Part shown: positions 9,875 through 22,951 of the stretch, in pieces
Numbering within the stretch: the first letter of the stretch is position 1
How the letters are laid out: every line of letters begins with the position of its first letter
Assembly (NCBI GenBank): GCA_013416455.1
Contig: JACCES010000006.1
Location: forward strand, 248,001 to 312,000
Reading direction: 5' to 3'
From: Alcaligenaceae bacterium
GTDB taxonomy: Bacteria; Pseudomonadota; Gammaproteobacteria; Burkholderiales; Burkholderiaceae_B
DNA length: 64,000 nt
Translations under genes and position numbers: made by a program
The notes under the pieces: model-generated
What the model was told of the DNA's origin: nothing
The model's input: the letters and a program-made list of their open reading frames with translations, nothing else
Database searches by the model: none

Positions 9875-9903
9875 GGGACGGATCCTCGATGATGCCAGGG
9901 TGT

Positions 9904-11860
<1,957 letters not shown>

Positions 11861-11864
<4 letters not shown>

Positions 11865-13069
11865 GTCGATGTCCTGATGGAGGAAGAGGCGCAGAATCCG
11901 GCGATCCGCCGGCTTGCTTCGATACATTGTTCCTTGGGGGCGACCAGGGCGATGCGTATCCGCCCGTGCCCGGGGTTCACCCCGTTCGCTTCGCGGGCCA
12001 GGAAACTGCCCGGCAGGGTGATGACGCCTGTGGCGGCGTACAGGTCGCGCGCGAACTGCGCATCGTCGCCGGGGGTGGGCGCCCACAGGAAGAAGGCGGC
12101 CTGCGGACGCCCGACGTTCAGCACGGGCCCCAGGATGGGCAGTACGGCATCGAACTTCTCGCGGTAGAGCCGCCGGTTCTCCCGCACGTGCGTTTCATCG
12201 TTCCAGGCGCTGATGCTGGCTTTCGCCACCACCGCGCTCATGGCGCTGCCATGATAGGTGCGGTAGAGCAGGAAGCGCGCCAGAATGCCGGCATCGCCCG
12301 CCACATAGCCCGAGCGCAGGCCCGGCAGATTGGAGCGTTTCGACAGGCTGGAAAAGGAAACCAGACGCCGGTAGTCATGGCGCCCCAAACGGTGGGCGGC
12401 TTCCAGCGACCCGGTCGGCGGGTGGTCTTCATCGAAATGGATCTCGGAATAGCATTCATCCGCCGCGATCACGAAGCCGAATTCGTCCGACAGTTCGAAC
12501 AGTCGGCGCCAGTCGTCCAGCGACAGCACGGCGCCCGCCGGGTTGCCGGGAGAGCAGACATAGATCAGTTGGGTGCGCGCCAGAACATCGGCTGGAATGG
12601 CGTCCCAGTCGTAGCCGTGGCCTTTGCCGGGCCCGGCGTTCAGATACCAGGGCCGGGCGCCGGCCAGCAGGGCGGCGCCTTCATAGATCTGATAGAAAGG
12701 GTTGGGGCAGATGACGTAGGGGGTCTGCGACGCATCCACCACGGTCTGGGCAAAGGCGAACAAGGCTTCGCGCGAGCCCTGTACAGGCAGGATCTGCGTA
12801 TCGGCGTCGGGGGCGGGAATGCCATAGCGGCGGGAGATCCATGCCGCCATGCCGCGGCGCAGTTCAGGGTCGCCCTTAGTGGGCGGATAGCTTGCCAGCC
12901 CGCCCATCGCGGCTGTCATGGCGTCGATCACGAAGGGCGGCGTAGCGTGCTTGGGTTCACCGATGGAGAGGTCGATGACCGGCAGGTCGGGGGGCGGTTT
13001 GGCGGATGCCAGGAGTCGGCGGAGTTTCTCGAACGGATAGGGGTGAAGGGCGTCGAGTCTGGGATTCAT
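11861..13069 (-). CDS. dapC: Succinyldiaminopimelate transaminase
   Basis: PLP-dependent fold-type I aminotransferase converting N-succinyl-2-amino-6-ketopimelate to succinyl-DAP with glutamate. 402 residues from the ATG giving [16 protein letters not shown]. The PLP lysine is in [15 protein letters not shown], and the [10 protein letters not shown] and [10 protein letters not shown] motifs bind the cofactor. First gene of dapCDE, the arrangement known from Bordetella, where dapC has been characterised genetically. A GTG nine bases upstream is possible, but an AAGGAGG-like site fits the ATG. Confidence 0.93.
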
Positions 13070-13432
13070 GCTTTTCACGCTGAAGGAGGGTGAGCTGAAG
13101 TGCGCCCGCCTTTACGGAAAACACGTTAAGGATGCTCTGAACAATTCACCGCGCCGCATGCGTCCCTGGATTCGGGCGATCCGCCGCGTTGCAAATGCTC
13201 GCGATAGCGACGGCTATCGCTGCGCCAGGGCGCCTGCTTGCCGCTCGAATTGTTCAGAGCATCCTTGGAGCCGCGAATCGGAAAGACCCGCGGCCGCGCC
13301 AATTCTGCGTTTGCGAACGAACCAGGCATTTTACAGAAAAGTCGATGAGCCGCAGCCGCGGAATCTCACCGCCCGCTGTGCCGCGCCTGGCGGACGCGGG
13401 CGGCTTGCTGGCTGCGGGCGGCTTGCGCCGGG
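13070..13432. other. 363-bp intergenic region, dapC upstream / gph downstream side
   Basis: No coding potential seen. It holds the dapC ribosome-binding site and presumably the dapCDE promoter, the palindromic element at 13128-13266, and about 165 bp of unassigned sequence before the gph stop. No intrinsic terminator for gph was recognised. Confidence 0.6.
13128..13266 (-). repeat. Palindromic repeat element E1 (longest of three family members)
   Basis: Perfect 20-bp inverted arms (AAGGATGCTCTGAACAATTC at the left, its complement at the right) enclose 99 bp. Inside lies a second perfect hairpin, GCGATAGC-GACG-GCTATCGC at 13201-13220. Read on the minus strand, the first ~35 bases align without gaps to two other elements in this window (48455-48510 and 62743-62801), sharing CTGAA, TCGAGCGG and GCGC blocks. 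No ORF is present; this is a MITE- or REP-like dispersed element. It lies upstream of dapC. Confidence 0.75.
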
Positions 13433-14149
13433 TCAGGCTTCGTCCTGCAGCGCGAGGAGGGGATCCTGGGCCAGCAGTTCATTCCAATCGCGGAAGGCGA
13501 AGTGCTGCAACCCGCCGGCCAGGTCCGCGTCCCCGTATCCCGATTCGTACAGGACGAAACGCACGCCGGCCGCGCGCGCGCATTCCGCGTCGACCGACGT
13601 GTCGCCGAAATACAGGCATTGCCCGGGTTCGAGTCCCAGCATCCGGATGGTTTCCAGCAGGGGCAGGGGCGAAGGCTTGGCTTCCGGCCAGGTGTCCGCG
13701 CCGCTGATGAAATCGAAGAGCCCGTGGATGCCGACCTTCTGTGTGGCGGCGACGGCGTTCATGTGCATCTTGTTGGTGCAGATCCCCATGGGCAGCGATG
13801 CAACGCGGCAAGCGGCCAGGACGTCCGGCACGCCGGTGTAAAGATGGGTGCGCTGGTGGCCCAGGGCGGCGTAATGCTCGACATAGCGCGCCTTGACGGG
13901 CGCGAGGTCGGCCGGGGCCGCCCATCCCATGTCCGCCAGGATGGAACGCATGATGCCTTCGCTGGTGCCATGCAGGTTGTCGGGAAAGTAATCTTCCGGC
14001 AGCCGGCCCAGGCCGGCTTCTTCGAAGGTAACGCGCAGGCCATGGATGATGTCCGGGGCGCTGTGGATCAGCGTGCCGTCCAGATCGAATACCAGGCCGC
14101 GTACGTCGCTTTCCAGAAGCATGGGATGCAGATTGAGTCGTTGTTTCAT
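13433..14149 (-). CDS. HAD-family phosphatase, phosphoglycolate phosphatase-like
   Basis: Haloacid-dehalogenase superfamily hydrolase of 238 residues. Motif I is FDLDGTLIHSAPD (residues about 20-32) with the two catalytic aspartates, motif II is ICTNK, the motif III lysine is in EAKPSP, and motif IV is YFGDTSVDAECA. The cap between I and II is the helical C1 type of Gph/PGP enzymes. Likely substrates are 2-phosphoglycolate or similar small phosphates; the family is promiscuous, so gph is only a suggestion. The start MKQRLNLHPM carries a few extra residues before motif I. Transcribed away from tRNA-Leu. Confidence 0.85.
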   Translation of the reverse strand: MKQRLNLHPMLLESDVRGLVFDLDGTLIHSAPDIIHGLRVTFEEAGLGRLPEDYFPDNLHGTSEGIMRSILADMGWAAPADLAPVKARYVEHYAALGHQRTHLYTGVPDVLAACRVASLPMGICTNKMHMNAVAATQKVGIHGLFDFISGADTWPEAKPSPLPLLETIRMLGLEPGQCLYFGDTSVDAECARAAGVRFVLYESGYGDADLAGGLQHFAFRDWNELLAQDPLLALQDEA

Positions 14150-14412
14150 GGAGTCAGGCAGTTTCGGGAATTCTTGGGGGCGGCGGCCAGCCGTAATGAC
14201 GGCGTGGGCGGGATCGGATCACGGTGCCCGGGATTGCATCATAGCTTGCCGCGCTTGGGAAGCCATCAATCTAGCAGGGCCGCATGTCGGTTGCATGACA
14301 CCCCGGACGGTGCCCGGATGATCCGGGGCGGGGGCCAACACGGGGGCTTGCGGGGCGGGATGGCGGTGGGCTACACTAATTGGCTTCCCTTTTATAGGGA
14401 ATGCAAACCTTT

Positions 14413-14497
14413 GCGAACGTGGCGGAATTGGTAGACGCACCGGATTTAGGTTCCGGCGCCGCAAGGTGTGAGAGTTCGAGTCTCTCCGTTCGCACCA
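14413..14497 (+). tRNA. tRNA-Leu (anticodon UAG)
   Basis: 85-nt class II tRNA with encoded CCA. The acceptor stem GCGAACG pairs with CGTTCGC, and the discriminator is A. The anticodon stem CCGGA/TCCGG holds the loop TTTAGGT (anticodon TAG, reading CUA/CUN). A variable arm follows, then the T-arm GAGAGTTCGAGTCTC. The 3' 16 nt recur 1059 bp downstream, marking this gene as an integration target. Confidence 0.97.
14482..14497 (+). repeat. attL-like core at the 3' end of tRNA-Leu
   Basis: CTCTCCGTTCGCACCA, the tRNA 3' terminus, is repeated exactly at 15541-15556. Tyrosine-recombinase islands typically integrate here and leave such direct repeats. The enclosed ~1.06 kb has no integrase. Confidence 0.65.
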
Positions 14498-14516
14498 TAC
14501 AGCAGTCCCTATCTCG

Positions 14517-14549
14517 AAACCCGCATGGCATAAGGCTTTGCGGGTTTTT
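14517..14549 (+). terminator. Intrinsic terminator after tRNA-Leu
   Basis: AAACCCGCA and TGCGGGTTT form a 9-bp stem closed by a 13-nt loop and followed by a T-run (TTTTT). It sits 20 bp after the tRNA end. Confidence 0.8.
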
Positions 14550-14686
14550 CGTGTGTGCCCATGCTGGGCGCACTCCTGCGGGTGCAATCTGGAGCACGCC
14601 AACAGCGGCGGGGAGCCGCGAACGTTCACGCGGGAGGCGTTTCGAGGGGCGTTTTCAGGGAAGTGATCGAGCTTCCTTGGGTACGG

Positions 14687-14989
14687 TCAGGCGTGGGCGG
14701 CGGGTTGCGGTTGCAGTTTGATGCCTAGCGCGTGCATGACCTTCAGGATGGTGCCGAAGCTCGGATTCCCTTCGCCTGACAGCGCCTTGTAAAGGCTCTC
14801 GCGGCCCAGACCCGTGTCCTTGGCAAGTTGCGTCATGCCCTTGGCGCGGGCGATGTCGCCGAGCGCTGCCGCGATGAAGGCTGCATCATCACCGGCCTCT
14901 TCCATGCAGGCTTGCAGGTACATCACCATGTCTTCCTCGGTCTTGAGGTATTCGACAGTGTCCCATTTGCGCAGTTTGATGGTTCCCAT
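14687..14989 (-). CDS. HTH antitoxin of a RelE/HigB-type toxin-antitoxin module
   Basis: 100-residue protein. An N-terminal part (KLRKWDTVEYLKTEEDM) resembles the 'putative addiction module antidote' family. It is followed by an XRE/Cro-type helix-turn-helix at about 55-95 (MTQLAKDTGLGRESLYKALSGEGNP split over two helices). It would bind and neutralise the toxin and repress the shared promoter. It lies 12 bp after the toxin gene on the same strand, the toxin-first order usual for this family. It appears intact although its partner is not. Confidence 0.87.
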   Translation of the reverse strand: MGTIKLRKWDTVEYLKTEEDMVMYLQACMEEAGDDAAFIAAALGDIARAKGMTQLAKDTGLGRESLYKALSGEGNPSFGTILKVMHALGIKLQPQPAAHA

Positions 14990-15001
14990 GATGCTCTCTC
15001 C

Positions 15002-15292
15002 TTACAGTTGCCGCGCCAGATCCAGCGCGGTCTTTATGTCTTTGCTCTGAGTGGACTTGTCGCCACCGGCCAGCAAGATCACGATCTCCATGCCGCGCTA
15101 CGAAAAATACACGCGGTAGCCCGTCCCGTAGTGAATCCGCATCTCCGATACGCCTTCGCCGACTGGCTCGCAGTCACCGAGGTTGCCAAGCTCGGCCCGC
15201 CGGATTCGCGCCTGGATGCGTTTCTCCACCTGCTTATCGCGCAAGCTGGCGAACCAATCATCGAATGTCTCGGTGGTATGGATCGTTTTCAT
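15002..15292 (-). pseudogene. RelE/ParE-family toxin gene with in-frame amber codon
   Basis: The frame encodes MKTIHTTETFDDWFASLRD, the start of the ~96-residue addiction-module killer family, and reads to RIHYGTGYRVYFS. There a TAG (15098-15100 on the complement) interrupts. In the same frame the family sequence resumes immediately as RGMEIVILLAGGDKSTQSKD and ends ARQL-stop. Family members normally have Gln (CAG) here, so a single C-to-T change explains the stop. The truncated 64-residue product lacks the last beta strand and C-terminal helix and is probably inactive, unless the amber codon is suppressed. Longer upstream starts lie in the promoter. Confidence 0.82.
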
Positions 15293-15299
15293 GAGGCTT

Positions 15300-15328
15300 A
15301 TTGTAGAAAATAGGATACATACGGTCAA
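15300..15328 (-). promoter_or_regulatory. Strong sigma70-like promoter of the toxin-antitoxin operon
   Basis: On the minus strand TTGACC, 17 bp, TACAAT, an almost consensus promoter. The -10 box ends 8 bp before the toxin ATG at 15292, so the transcript would start at or within a few bases of the ATG and be nearly leaderless. Confidence 0.7.
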
Positions 15329-15540
15329 GGGAAATATCCCTTCGCTGCGGTTTCTGGGGCGGGGCTGACGTAAGGGCGGTCGCCCACCTGGGCGACCGGC
15401 TGCGCTATCAGCCCTGGTATCAGGGAGGGTGTTTCCCTTAGCGTGAACAGGCCCTTAAGGCGAGCACCTCTTTTTATTGAGGCGGCCCCGGAAAAGCCCC
15501 GAAAATATCCGAAAGCCGCATGCGCCAAGGATCTTGGTGC

Positions 15541-15556
15541 CTCTCCGTTCGCACCA
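15541..15556 (+). repeat. attR-like copy of the tRNA-Leu 3' end
   Basis: Exact 16-bp direct repeat of tRNA-Leu positions 14482-14497, followed by CGATGG. There is no cloverleaf upstream of it, so it is not a second tRNA. It defines the far boundary of the ~1.06 kb toxin-antitoxin segment. Confidence 0.65.
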
Positions 15557-15863
15557 CGATGGCCGGCAAGTGGCCATTGGTTCTTTGCGGGGCCGGCCGC
15601 TCCCGCCGCATATCGGTCGCCAGGGCTCTTGGAAGCCTGTTCCCGCCGGCGCCGGATTCCGCATCACGCATTCCCGGCACACCTGAATGAATCATCGCCA
15701 TGACGGCGCTTCCCGGGCGGCCCGGGCGCGCCGGTTGCCCGCGATCCGGTACGATTGTAATAAGTTGCCCTTGCCCTTTCATTCGTGCGCCGCACTTTCC
15801 GGTAAAATGGCGGGTCCAGTCCTTTAACGCTTTTTCTAATACAACAATCTATATAGGTTCCGA

Positions 15864-17174
15864 ATGCAGCCCGTGGTTGAAAAATTGTCCGGCCTTGAGC
15901 GCCGTGTTGATCTGGTCGTTTCGCTTGCCGACGTCGAGAAGGAAGTACAGGCCCAGCTGAAACGCGTCGCCCGCAGCGCCAAGGTTCAAGGCTTTCGCCC
16001 AGGCAAGGCGCCGCTGTCCATCATCGAGCGCAGCCATGGGCCCGGCATCCGCTACGACGTCATCAACGAAGAAGTCGGCCGCAGCCTGGACCGCGTGCTG
16101 AGCGAGACCAAGCTGCGTGTGGCGGGAACCCCCTCGCTGGAGCCCAAGACCGAAGGCGTGGAAGAGGGCTCGCTGGCCTTCCTGGCCACCTTCGAAGTCT
16201 ATCCCGACGTCGAGCTGCCCGATCTTTCCTCCCTGAGCATCACCCGCAGCCAGTGCGCGGTGTCCGATGCCGACGTCCAGCGGACCATCGACATCCTGCG
16301 CAGGCAGCGCGCCATCTACGAAGCCCGCGAAGGCCGCCAGGCCGGCGAGGGCGACCGCGTCACGCTCGACTTCGTGGGCCGTATCGACGGCGAAGAGTTC
16401 GAAGGTGGCAAAGCCGAGAACTTCCCCTTCGTGCTCGGCCAGGGCCGCATGCTTCCGGAATTCGAAGCGGCCGTCACCGGCATGAGCGCGGGCGAAAGCA
16501 AGACCTTTCCGCTGAACTTCCCCGAAGACTACGGCAGCGCGGAAGTCGCCGGCAAGACCGCCGAATTCACCATCACGGTCAACGAAGTGGCCGAAGGCGT
16601 CCTGCCCGAAGTCGACGATGAGTTCGCCAAATCGCTGGGTCAGGCCGAAGGCGATGTCGAAAAGCTGCTCGCCGACGTGCGCGCCAACATCGAACGCGAA
16701 GTCAAGGCACGCGTGCAGGCGCGCACCAAGGGCAGCGTGATGGATGCGCTGGTTACGGCCTGCACATTCGACGTTCCCAAGTCGCTGGTCAAGAACGATG
16801 CCGAAAGCCGCGTGGCCGCCGCCCGCGAAGACCTCAAGCAGCGCGGCGTGCCCAATGCCGACAGCGTGCCCATTCCGGTCGAAGCCTTCGAGGCCGAGTC
16901 CGAGCGCCGCGTGCGCCTGGGCCTGCTGGTATCGGAACTGGTCAGCAGCGCAGACCTTCAGGCCAAGCCCGAGCAGGTGCGTGAGCGCATCGAGGAATTC
17001 GCACAGAATTACGAGCAGCCCGCGCAGGTCGTGGCGTATTATCTGGCCGACCGCCAGCGCCGCGCGGAGATCGAAGCCGTGGTGCTGGAAGACAACGTCG
17101 TCGAACACGTGCTGTCCAACGCACAGGTGACGGACGAAGACGTCGCCTTCGATGAAATCATGGGGACCAACTAA
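15864..17174 (+). CDS. tig: Trigger factor, ribosome-associated chaperone
   Basis: First chaperone met by nascent chains at the ribosome exit tunnel. 436 residues. The ribosome-binding domain has the signature GFRPGKAP near residue 47. A central FKBP-type prolyl isomerase domain covers about 160-245 ([29 protein letters not shown]), with a helical C-terminal arm domain to the end. The TAA stop overlaps the clpP ATG, so tig and clpP are coupled. Typical order tig-clpP-clpX-lon follows. Confidence 0.97.
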   Translation: MQPVVEKLSGLERRVDLVVSLADVEKEVQAQLKRVARSAKVQGFRPGKAPLSIIERSHGPGIRYDVINEEVGRSLDRVLSETKLRVAGTPSLEPKTEGVEEGSLAFLATFEVYPDVELPDLSSLSITRSQCAVSDADVQRTIDILRRQRAIYEAREGRQAGEGDRVTLDFVGRIDGEEFEGGKAENFPFVLGQGRMLPEFEAAVTGMSAGESKTFPLNFPEDYGSAEVAGKTAEFTITVNEVAEGVLPEVDDEFAKSLGQAEGDVEKLLADVRANIEREVKARVQARTKGSVMDALVTACTFDVPKSLVKNDAESRVAAAREDLKQRGVPNADSVPIPVEAFEAESERRVRLGLLVSELVSSADLQAKPEQVRERIEEFAQNYEQPAQVVAYYLADRQRRAEIEAVVLEDNVVEHVLSNAQVTDEDVAFDEIMGTN

Positions 17175-17830
17175 TGTCGCGTTTTACCGATTTTTACGCC
17201 TCGCTGTATGGTGGTGATTCGGTAGTGCCCACGAGCCTGGGCTATGTGCCCATCGTGGTCGAGCAATCGGGGCGCGGTGAGCGCTCCTACGACATCTATT
17301 CGCGCCTGTTGCGCGAACGGGTGATCTTCTTCGTCGGTCCGGTCACGGATCAGTCCGCCAACCTCGTCGTGGCGCAGCTGCTCTTTCTCGAATCGGAAAA
17401 CCCCGACAAGGACATCTCCCTTTACATCAACTCTCCGGGCGGGTCGGTCTACGCGGGCATGGCCATCTACGACACCATGCAGTTCGTCAAGCCGGACGTC
17501 TCCACGCTGTGCACCGGCATTGCCGCCAGCATGGGCGCCTTTCTGCTGGCGGCCGGCACCAAGGGCAAGCGCTACACGCTGCCGAATTCGCGCATCATGA
17601 TTCACCAGCCTTCGGGCGGCGCGCAAGGGCAGGCTTCCGACATCCAGATCCAGGCGCGCGAGATCCTGCGCCTGCGCGAGCGCCTCAACGAGATCCTGGC
17701 CGCCAACACGGGCCAGCCGGTGGAGCGCATCGCCGAGGATACGGAACGTGACAATTTCATGTCCGCCGAAGATGCGCTATCTTATGGGCTGGTGGACAAG
17801 GTTCTGGTGTCCCGCCGGGAAGAGGCTTGA
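17174..17830 (+). CDS. clpP: ATP-dependent Clp protease proteolytic subunit
   Basis: Serine protease of the ClpXP/ClpAP barrel. 218 residues including a short N-terminal propeptide. The catalytic triad is Ser119 in [11 protein letters not shown], His144 in MIHQPSGG and Asp193 in [11 protein letters not shown], with family spacing (25 and 49 residues). The hydrophobic [10 protein letters not shown] segment is present. The start codon overlaps the tig stop (TAATG). clpX follows after 208 bp, so clpX may also have its own promoter. Confidence 0.97.
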   Translation: MSRFTDFYASLYGGDSVVPTSLGYVPIVVEQSGRGERSYDIYSRLLRERVIFFVGPVTDQSANLVVAQLLFLESENPDKDISLYINSPGGSVYAGMAIYDTMQFVKPDVSTLCTGIAASMGAFLLAAGTKGKRYTLPNSRIMIHQPSGGAQGQASDIQIQAREILRLRERLNEILAANTGQPVERIAEDTERDNFMSAEDALSYGLVDKVLVSRREEA

Positions 17831-18038
17831 ACCTTCGTCAAGCCCGGCCCGCGTGCCAGCCTCGCTCTTTCCAGTCCGGACTCCATTGAGCCCATCTCCC
17901 GTCCGACACATCCCGTGCGAGCGGGCGGCTCCGGCCTCCCGGCCGGGATGTCCAACGAACGGCTTTTCGGCATATCGCCGGCTGGCCGCCATTGTCGCGG
18001 CGTCCCCGTGGCGCTGCATTGATTGATCCGAAATCCCT

Positions 18039-19343
18039 ATGCCCGAAAAAAAAGGTTCGAGCGACGATAAGGCACTGCATTGCTCCTTCTGCGGTAAAAA
18101 CCAGCATGAAGTGCGCAAGCTTATCGCCGGGCCGTCGGTGTTCATTTGCGACGAATGCATCGACCTCTGCAATGACATCATCCTTGAGGAATCCCAGGAA
18201 GCCGCGCGCGACGCCGTTCGCAACGAGCTTCCCGTACCCGCCGAAATCAAGGACTTTCTCGATGGTTACGTCATCGGGCAGGAAAAGCCCAAGCGCACGC
18301 TGGCGGTGGCCGTCTACAATCACTACAAGCGCATCCGCTATGGCGAGATCAAGGGCGACGACGTCGAGCTCACGAAGAGCAACATCCTGCTGATCGGGCC
18401 CACCGGTTCGGGCAAGACCCTGCTGGCGCAGACGCTGGCCCGCATGCTGGATGTTCCTTTCGTGATGGCCGATGCCACGACCCTGACCGAGGCCGGCTAT
18501 GTGGGTGAAGACGTCGAGAACATCATCCAGAAACTGCTGCAGAACTGCAATTACGACGTCGAGAAGGCGCAGCGCGCCATCATCTATATCGACGAGATCG
18601 ACAAGATTTCCCGCAAGGCCGACAACCCCTCGATCACCCGCGACGTGTCCGGCGAGGGTGTGCAGCAGGCCCTGCTCAAACTGATCGAAGGCACCGTGGC
18701 CTCGGTGCCGCCTCAGGGCGGCCGCAAGCATCCCAATCAGGATTTCGTGCAGGTCGACACCACCAATATCCTCTTCATCGTGGGCGGCGCGTTCGATGGG
18801 CTGGAAAAAGTCATCCGCGACCGCACCGAGCGTTCCGGCATCGGTTTTTCCGCCACGGTGCACGCCAAGGCGGAAAAGGGCGTGGGCGAACTGTTCACCG
18901 AAGTCGAGCCCGAAGACCTGATCAAGTTCGGGCTCATCCCCGAACTGGTGGGGCGCCTGCCAGTGGTCGCCACCTTGCAGGAACTCGACGAAGACACCCT
19001 GGTCCGCATCCTCACCGAGCCTCGGAATTCGCTCATCAAGCAATTCCAGAAACTTTTCGCGATGGAAGACGTCGAACTTGAAGTACGTCCCGCCGCGCTG
19101 AACGCCATTGCGCAGCGGGCGATCAAGCGTCGCACCGGTGCGCGCGGGCTGCGCTCCATCGTGGAACAGGCCTTGCTCGACACCATGTATGAGCTGCCTT
19201 CGCTCACGAACGTGAAGCAGGTGGTGGTGGACGAGAACGCCATCATCGGCAAGGGGGCGCCCATGTTGATTTACGAAGATGGTACGGAAGCTGCCGCCGC
19301 CGTGGTTAGCGAGCCTTCCCGCAAGCTGAGGGGGGCGGCCTGA
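18039..19343 (+). CDS. clpX: Clp protease ATP-binding unfoldase subunit
   Basis: AAA+ unfoldase feeding ClpP. 434 residues. The N-terminal zinc-binding domain has the CSFC...CDEC four-cysteine pattern (residues about 13-40). Walker A is GPTGSGKT, Walker B is IIYIDEID, and the pore-loop region GYVGEDVEN is present, followed by sensor and C-terminal AAA lid motifs ([11 protein letters not shown]). Starts at ATG giving [15 protein letters not shown]. Confidence 0.97.
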   Translation: MPEKKGSSDDKALHCSFCGKNQHEVRKLIAGPSVFICDECIDLCNDIILEESQEAARDAVRNELPVPAEIKDFLDGYVIGQEKPKRTLAVAVYNHYKRIRYGEIKGDDVELTKSNILLIGPTGSGKTLLAQTLARMLDVPFVMADATTLTEAGYVGEDVENIIQKLLQNCNYDVEKAQRAIIYIDEIDKISRKADNPSITRDVSGEGVQQALLKLIEGTVASVPPQGGRKHPNQDFVQVDTTNILFIVGGAFDGLEKVIRDRTERSGIGFSATVHAKAEKGVGELFTEVEPEDLIKFGLIPELVGRLPVVATLQELDEDTLVRILTEPRNSLIKQFQKLFAMEDVELEVRPAALNAIAQRAIKRRTGARGLRSIVEQALLDTMYELPSLTNVKQVVVDENAIIGKGAPMLIYEDGTEAAAAVVSEPSRKLRGAA

Positions 19344-19396
19344 TTCCTGGAATCCGTTGGCCGAACGGCGATATGGCATCGATCTCGGCTGGTTCG

Positions 19397-19424
19397 CTTG
19401 AAATTCCTGCATCCGGCACCATCT
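19397..19424 (+). promoter_or_regulatory. Sigma32 (RpoH)-like promoter upstream of lon
   Basis: CTTGAAA, 13 bp, CACCATCT, compared with the heat-shock consensus CTTGAAA-N13-17-CCCCATNT (one mismatch in the -10 element). It ends 73 bp before the lon start, the expected position for heat-shock control of lon. Confidence 0.7.
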
Positions 19425-19497
19425 ACACTGGCAGGAAATCGCTGACAAGGGAGGCCCAGGCTTCCCTTTCGCATCTGTAGCCGAAATTTTAAGGAAA

Positions 19498-21990
<2,493 letters not shown>

Positions 21991-22061
21991 GCACGCGCCC
22001 CGGCGACGGGCCCCACCGGTTGTTTCGGGGCCTGTGCCGGAGGTTCGGCCAGGTACCCGGG

Positions 22062-22096
22062 CGGCCTCGTTCTGATGAACACATCAGGCGAGGCCG
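22062..22096. terminator. Long hairpin between convergent lon and lexA
   Basis: CGGCCTCG pairs with CGAGGCCG and, inside it, CTGATG pairs with CATCAG around an AACA tetraloop, with a small internal mismatch. It lies between the 3' ends of lon (plus) and lexA (minus), so it may terminate both. No pronounced T-run. Confidence 0.6.
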
Positions 22097-22155
22097 TCGT
22101 CGTTTCTGTTCAAGACTGCCCTTGCTGGGCGGGAAGCCGCCCGCCGGACGCCCGT

Positions 22156-22812
22156 TCAGTGCAGAGGGGTGTCGCGGATCAGCCCGACGACGATGCCTTC
22201 GATGGCGAATTCATCGCCGGGGCCGACCGTGATGGGCGAGAAATCGGGGTTTTCGGGAAGCAGCTGCAACATGCCGCCTTTGCGTTCCAGGCGCTTGACG
22301 GTGACTTCGTCGCCCAGGCGGGCAACCACGATCTGCCCATTGCGGGCTTCGGGAGCCTTATGCACGGCAAGCAGGTCGCCGTGCAGTATGCCGGCGTCGC
22401 GCATGCTGAGGCCCCGCACGCGCAGCAGGTAGTCGGGGACGGGATTGAACAGCGACGGTTCGACGCTGATTTCGCGTTCGATGTGTTCGGCCGCGAGGAT
22501 GGGACTGCCGGCGGCCACGCGCCCGACGATGGGCAGCAGCAGGGAAAGGGAATCGGCGGCGGTGGCGGCAAAGCCCTCCGGCGCCGCCGGCGCCGGAGGG
22601 TCTGCCAGCCGGATGCCGCGCGACGCACCGGCGGTGAGCGTGATGGCGCCTTTGCGGGCCAGCGCCTTGAGGTGGTCTTCGGCCGCATTGGGCGAACGGA
22701 AACCCAGGGCCTGTGAGATTTCGACGCGGGTCGGCGGGAAACCGGTGCGCTGGATTTCCGAGCGGATGAGATCGAGGATTTCCTGTTGGCGGGCGGTGAG
22801 TTTGGCGGCCAT
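22156..22812 (-). CDS. lexA: LexA repressor of the SOS regulon
   Basis: DNA-damage-responsive repressor and autoprotease, 218 residues. The winged-helix DNA-binding domain (1-70) has [11 protein letters not shown] and [13 protein letters not shown]. The autocleavage bond is Ala101-Gly102 in [10 protein letters not shown]. The S24 peptidase domain has Ser136 (GLSMRDAGI) and Lys173 (EVTVKRLE). ATG at 22812 gives the family N-terminus [10 protein letters not shown]; the longer upstream frame crosses the operator and is rejected. An ideal LexA box sits just upstream, indicating autoregulation. Confidence 0.96.
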   Translation of the reverse strand: MAAKLTARQQEILDLIRSEIQRTGFPPTRVEISQALGFRSPNAAEDHLKALARKGAITLTAGASRGIRLADPPAPAAPEGFAATAADSLSLLLPIVGRVAAGSPILAAEHIEREISVEPSLFNPVPDYLLRVRGLSMRDAGILHGDLLAVHKAPEARNGQIVVARLGDEVTVKRLERKGGMLQLLPENPDFSPITVGPGDEFAIEGIVVGLIRDTPLH

Positions 22813-22819
22813 GATAATG

Positions 22820-22839
22820 AACTGTTTTTTTATACAGTT
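22820..22839 (-). promoter_or_regulatory. LexA (SOS) box upstream of lexA
   Basis: AACTGTTTTTTTATACAGTT contains CTG-N10-CAG with symmetric AACTGT/ACAGTT ends, the proteobacterial LexA operator. It lies 7 bp upstream of the lexA ATG. It is also 113 bp upstream of divergent otsB. Confidence 0.9.
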
Positions 22840-22951
22840 ACGATTTTGCCGTCTTTGCTCCGGAAGATCAAGCGGCCCCGGTTTCTGATCCATGTCATGT
22901 CCGGCGGGATCGGGCGGGGACGCCCGCGGCGGTCCGGTGTAATATGAATGA

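Larger units (their letters stand above)
15293..15863. other. 571-bp non-coding stretch: right half of the tRNA-Leu segment and tig upstream region
   Basis: From the toxin start to tig no convincing gene is seen. It contains the TA promoter, an inverted repeat around GGGCGGTCGCCCACC (15373 on), the 16-bp tRNA 3'-end repeat at 15541-15556, then ~300 bp leading to tig with an AT-rich block just before its ATG. Short frames here have no recognisable similarity. Confidence 0.6.

Noticed and set aside
15531-15560. Second tRNA gene at the repeated 3' end
   Set aside because: No matching acceptor, D- or anticodon arms upstream; only the last 16 nt of tRNA-Leu are present.
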